Shown: positions 63,176 through 64,000 of the stretch, piece by piece | How the letters are laid out: each line of letters begins with the position of its first letter | How positions within the stretch are numbered: position 1 is the first letter of the stretch | NCBI RefSeq assembly: GCF_030944625.1 | Contig: NZ_JAUSXY010000001.1 | Span: forward strand, 3,596,001 to 3,660,000 | Reading direction: 5' to 3' | Source: Arthrobacter sp. SLBN-112 | Lineage (GTDB): Bacteria; Actinomycetota; Actinomycetes; Actinomycetales; Micrococcaceae | Length of the DNA stretch: 64,000 nucleotides | Position numbers and translations under genes: made by a program | Notes under the pieces: generated by a model | Told to the model about the DNA's origin: nothing | The model's input: only the letters and a program-made list of their open reading frames with translations | Database searches by the model: none

Positions 63176-63991
63176 ATGTCCCACTCGGCAGCACCATTGG
63201 CACCGGCCCGCGGCCAGGACGCCGCGGCCATCGTGGCCTCAGCACTGACCGTGAAACTGGGCCGGCGTCCCGTACTGCTTGGAGTGGACTTCAGCATTCC
63301 CACCGGACGCATCACCGGCCTGCTGGGACCCTCCGGAAGCGGCAAGACCACCCTGATGCGCACCATCGTGGGGGTTCAGCGCATCGCCGGCGGGACGGTC
63401 GAGGTCCTGGGCATGCCCGCTGGAAGTTCCGCGCTGCGGCGGCAGGTTGGTTACGTCACCCAGTCCCCCAGTGTCTACCCGGACCTGACCGTCGAGGCGA
63501 ACGTCCGCTACTTCGGTGCCATGCACCGGAAACGGAAAGCCGACGTGGCCGAGGCAATTGCCGCCGTCGGCCTCGAAGCATTGGCACGCCGCAAAACCGC
63601 CGACCTGTCCGGCGGCCAGGTCAACCGCGTTTCCCTGGCCTGCGCCCTGGTGGCGCACCCCCGCCTGTTGGTGTTGGACGAGCCCACGGTCGGCCTGGAT
63701 CCTGTCCTCCGGGCCGATCTTTGGGAACGATTCCGGGCGATGGCACGGGCCGGAACGACGCTCCTGGTCTCCAGCCACGTCATGGAGGAGGCCAGCCGCT
63801 GCGACACGCTGCTGCTGTTGCGGGAGGGCCGGCTCCTCGCGCAGCTCACGCCCGGCGAGCTCAGCAGGAGGGGGCACAGCAGCAACCTGGAACAGGCCTT
63901 CCTGGCCATCATCCGGGACGCCGACCACGCCGGGACAGGGGTTGACCCTGCCGGCGTGGAAGCCGCCGGGCCGGACGGGAGGGTGCTCTGA
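63176..63991 (+). CDS. ABC transporter ATP-binding protein (drug-exporter type)
   Basis: A 271-residue ABC ATPase of the DrrA/CcmA-like export group. Motifs in order: Walker A (GPSGSGKTT), Q-loop (VTQSPSVYPDLTV), signature LSGGQVNRVSLACAL, Walker B (LLVLDEPTVGLDP) and the H-loop (VSSHVMEEA). A GGAGG ribosome site precedes the ATG. Its stop overlaps the start of the next gene (TGATG), which should encode the membrane permease. The transported substrate is unknown. Confidence 0.92.
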   Translation: MSHSAAPLAPARGQDAAAIVASALTVKLGRRPVLLGVDFSIPTGRITGLLGPSGSGKTTLMRTIVGVQRIAGGTVEVLGMPAGSSALRRQVGYVTQSPSVYPDLTVEANVRYFGAMHRKRKADVAEAIAAVGLEALARRKTADLSGGQVNRVSLACALVAHPRLLVLDEPTVGLDPVLRADLWERFRAMARAGTTLLVSSHVMEEASRCDTLLLLREGRLLAQLTPGELSRRGHSSNLEQAFLAIIRDADHAGTGVDPAGVEAAGPDGRVL

Positions 63992-64000
63992 TGGACGCCC
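63991..64000 (+). CDS. Start of the ABC permease gene (partial)
   Basis: Only the first ten bases (ATGGACGCCC) are in the window. The ATG shares its A with the TGA stop of the ATPase gene, so the two genes are translationally coupled. That it is the permease is inferred from position. Confidence 0.5.

Overview
The window is a GC-rich, gene-dense piece of an actinobacterial chromosome, most likely a member of the Micrococcaceae close to Arthrobacter or Pseudarthrobacter. Four things suggest this: many GTG and TTG starts with short or overlapping gene junctions; the neighbourhoods DUF3046-recA-recX-miaB-miaA-dapF and rimP-nusA-ylxR-infB-rbfA-truB-ribF-rpsO-pnp-M16 peptidase; a LysM protein divergent from lexA; and a glycine/alanine-rich DUF222-HNH protein, which is common in this group. 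I saw no rRNA, tRNA, CRISPR array, prophage or full insertion sequence.

Layout. 0-2 kb: end of a histidine operon on the minus strand (hisC-hisB-hisH); hisC carries a one-base frameshift. 2-7.3 kb: a DNA-damage locus (LysM protein, two LexA boxes, lexA, dinG-type helicase) and hflX. 7.7-14 kb: a methyltransferase, then the recA-recX-miaB-miaA-dapF gene string with a LexA box in front of recA, and a DUF3046 gene. 14-26 kb: MarR and ClgR-like regulators, cinA, pgsA, ftsK, RNase J, dapA, a small DUF222-like gene with a LexA box inside its promoter, two membrane proteins, a small TPR-like membrane protein and dapB. 26.4-32.3 kb: a molybdenum cofactor locus (moaE, mog, moaC, moeA, a membrane molybdopterin oxidoreductase, and divergent moaA-moaD). 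32.4-36.5 kb: accessory genes (DUF222-HNH, LuxR regulator, two small proteins). 36.6-46 kb: the M16 peptidase, pnp, rpsO, a kynA-kynU pair, ribF, two small membrane proteins and truB. 46-49.5 kb: an aminotransferase, a zinc-ribbon thioredoxin, a purine deaminase and a secreted ScyD/ScyE-like protein. 49.6-55.5 kb: the translation/transcription operon rimP-nusA-ylxR-infB-rbfA, with a foldback element between infB and rbfA. 55.6-64 kb: a DUF4439 lipid-bilayer-anchored protein, a VIT1/CCC1 transporter, an aminoglycoside-kinase-like protein, a PLP decarboxylase, a TauE/SafE permease, proS, and the start of an ABC export operon.

How it works together. Most genes are housekeeping: histidine and lysine (dapA, dapB, dapF) synthesis, tRNA modification (miaA, miaB, truB), RNA turnover (rnjA, pnp), translation (infB, rbfA, rpsO, proS) and chromosome segregation (ftsK). 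The common thread outside housekeeping is the SOS response. Four candidate LexA boxes of one shared form (near TCGAACANRTATTCGAA) lie before the LysM gene, lexA, recA and the DUF222-like gene at 22.1-22.5 kb. The last of these exactly fills the spacer of a well-formed promoter and is the best lead for an undescribed component. A second lead is a 105-bp foldback element with 16-bp perfect ends and a 5-bp direct repeat on both sides, inside the infB-rbfA gap.
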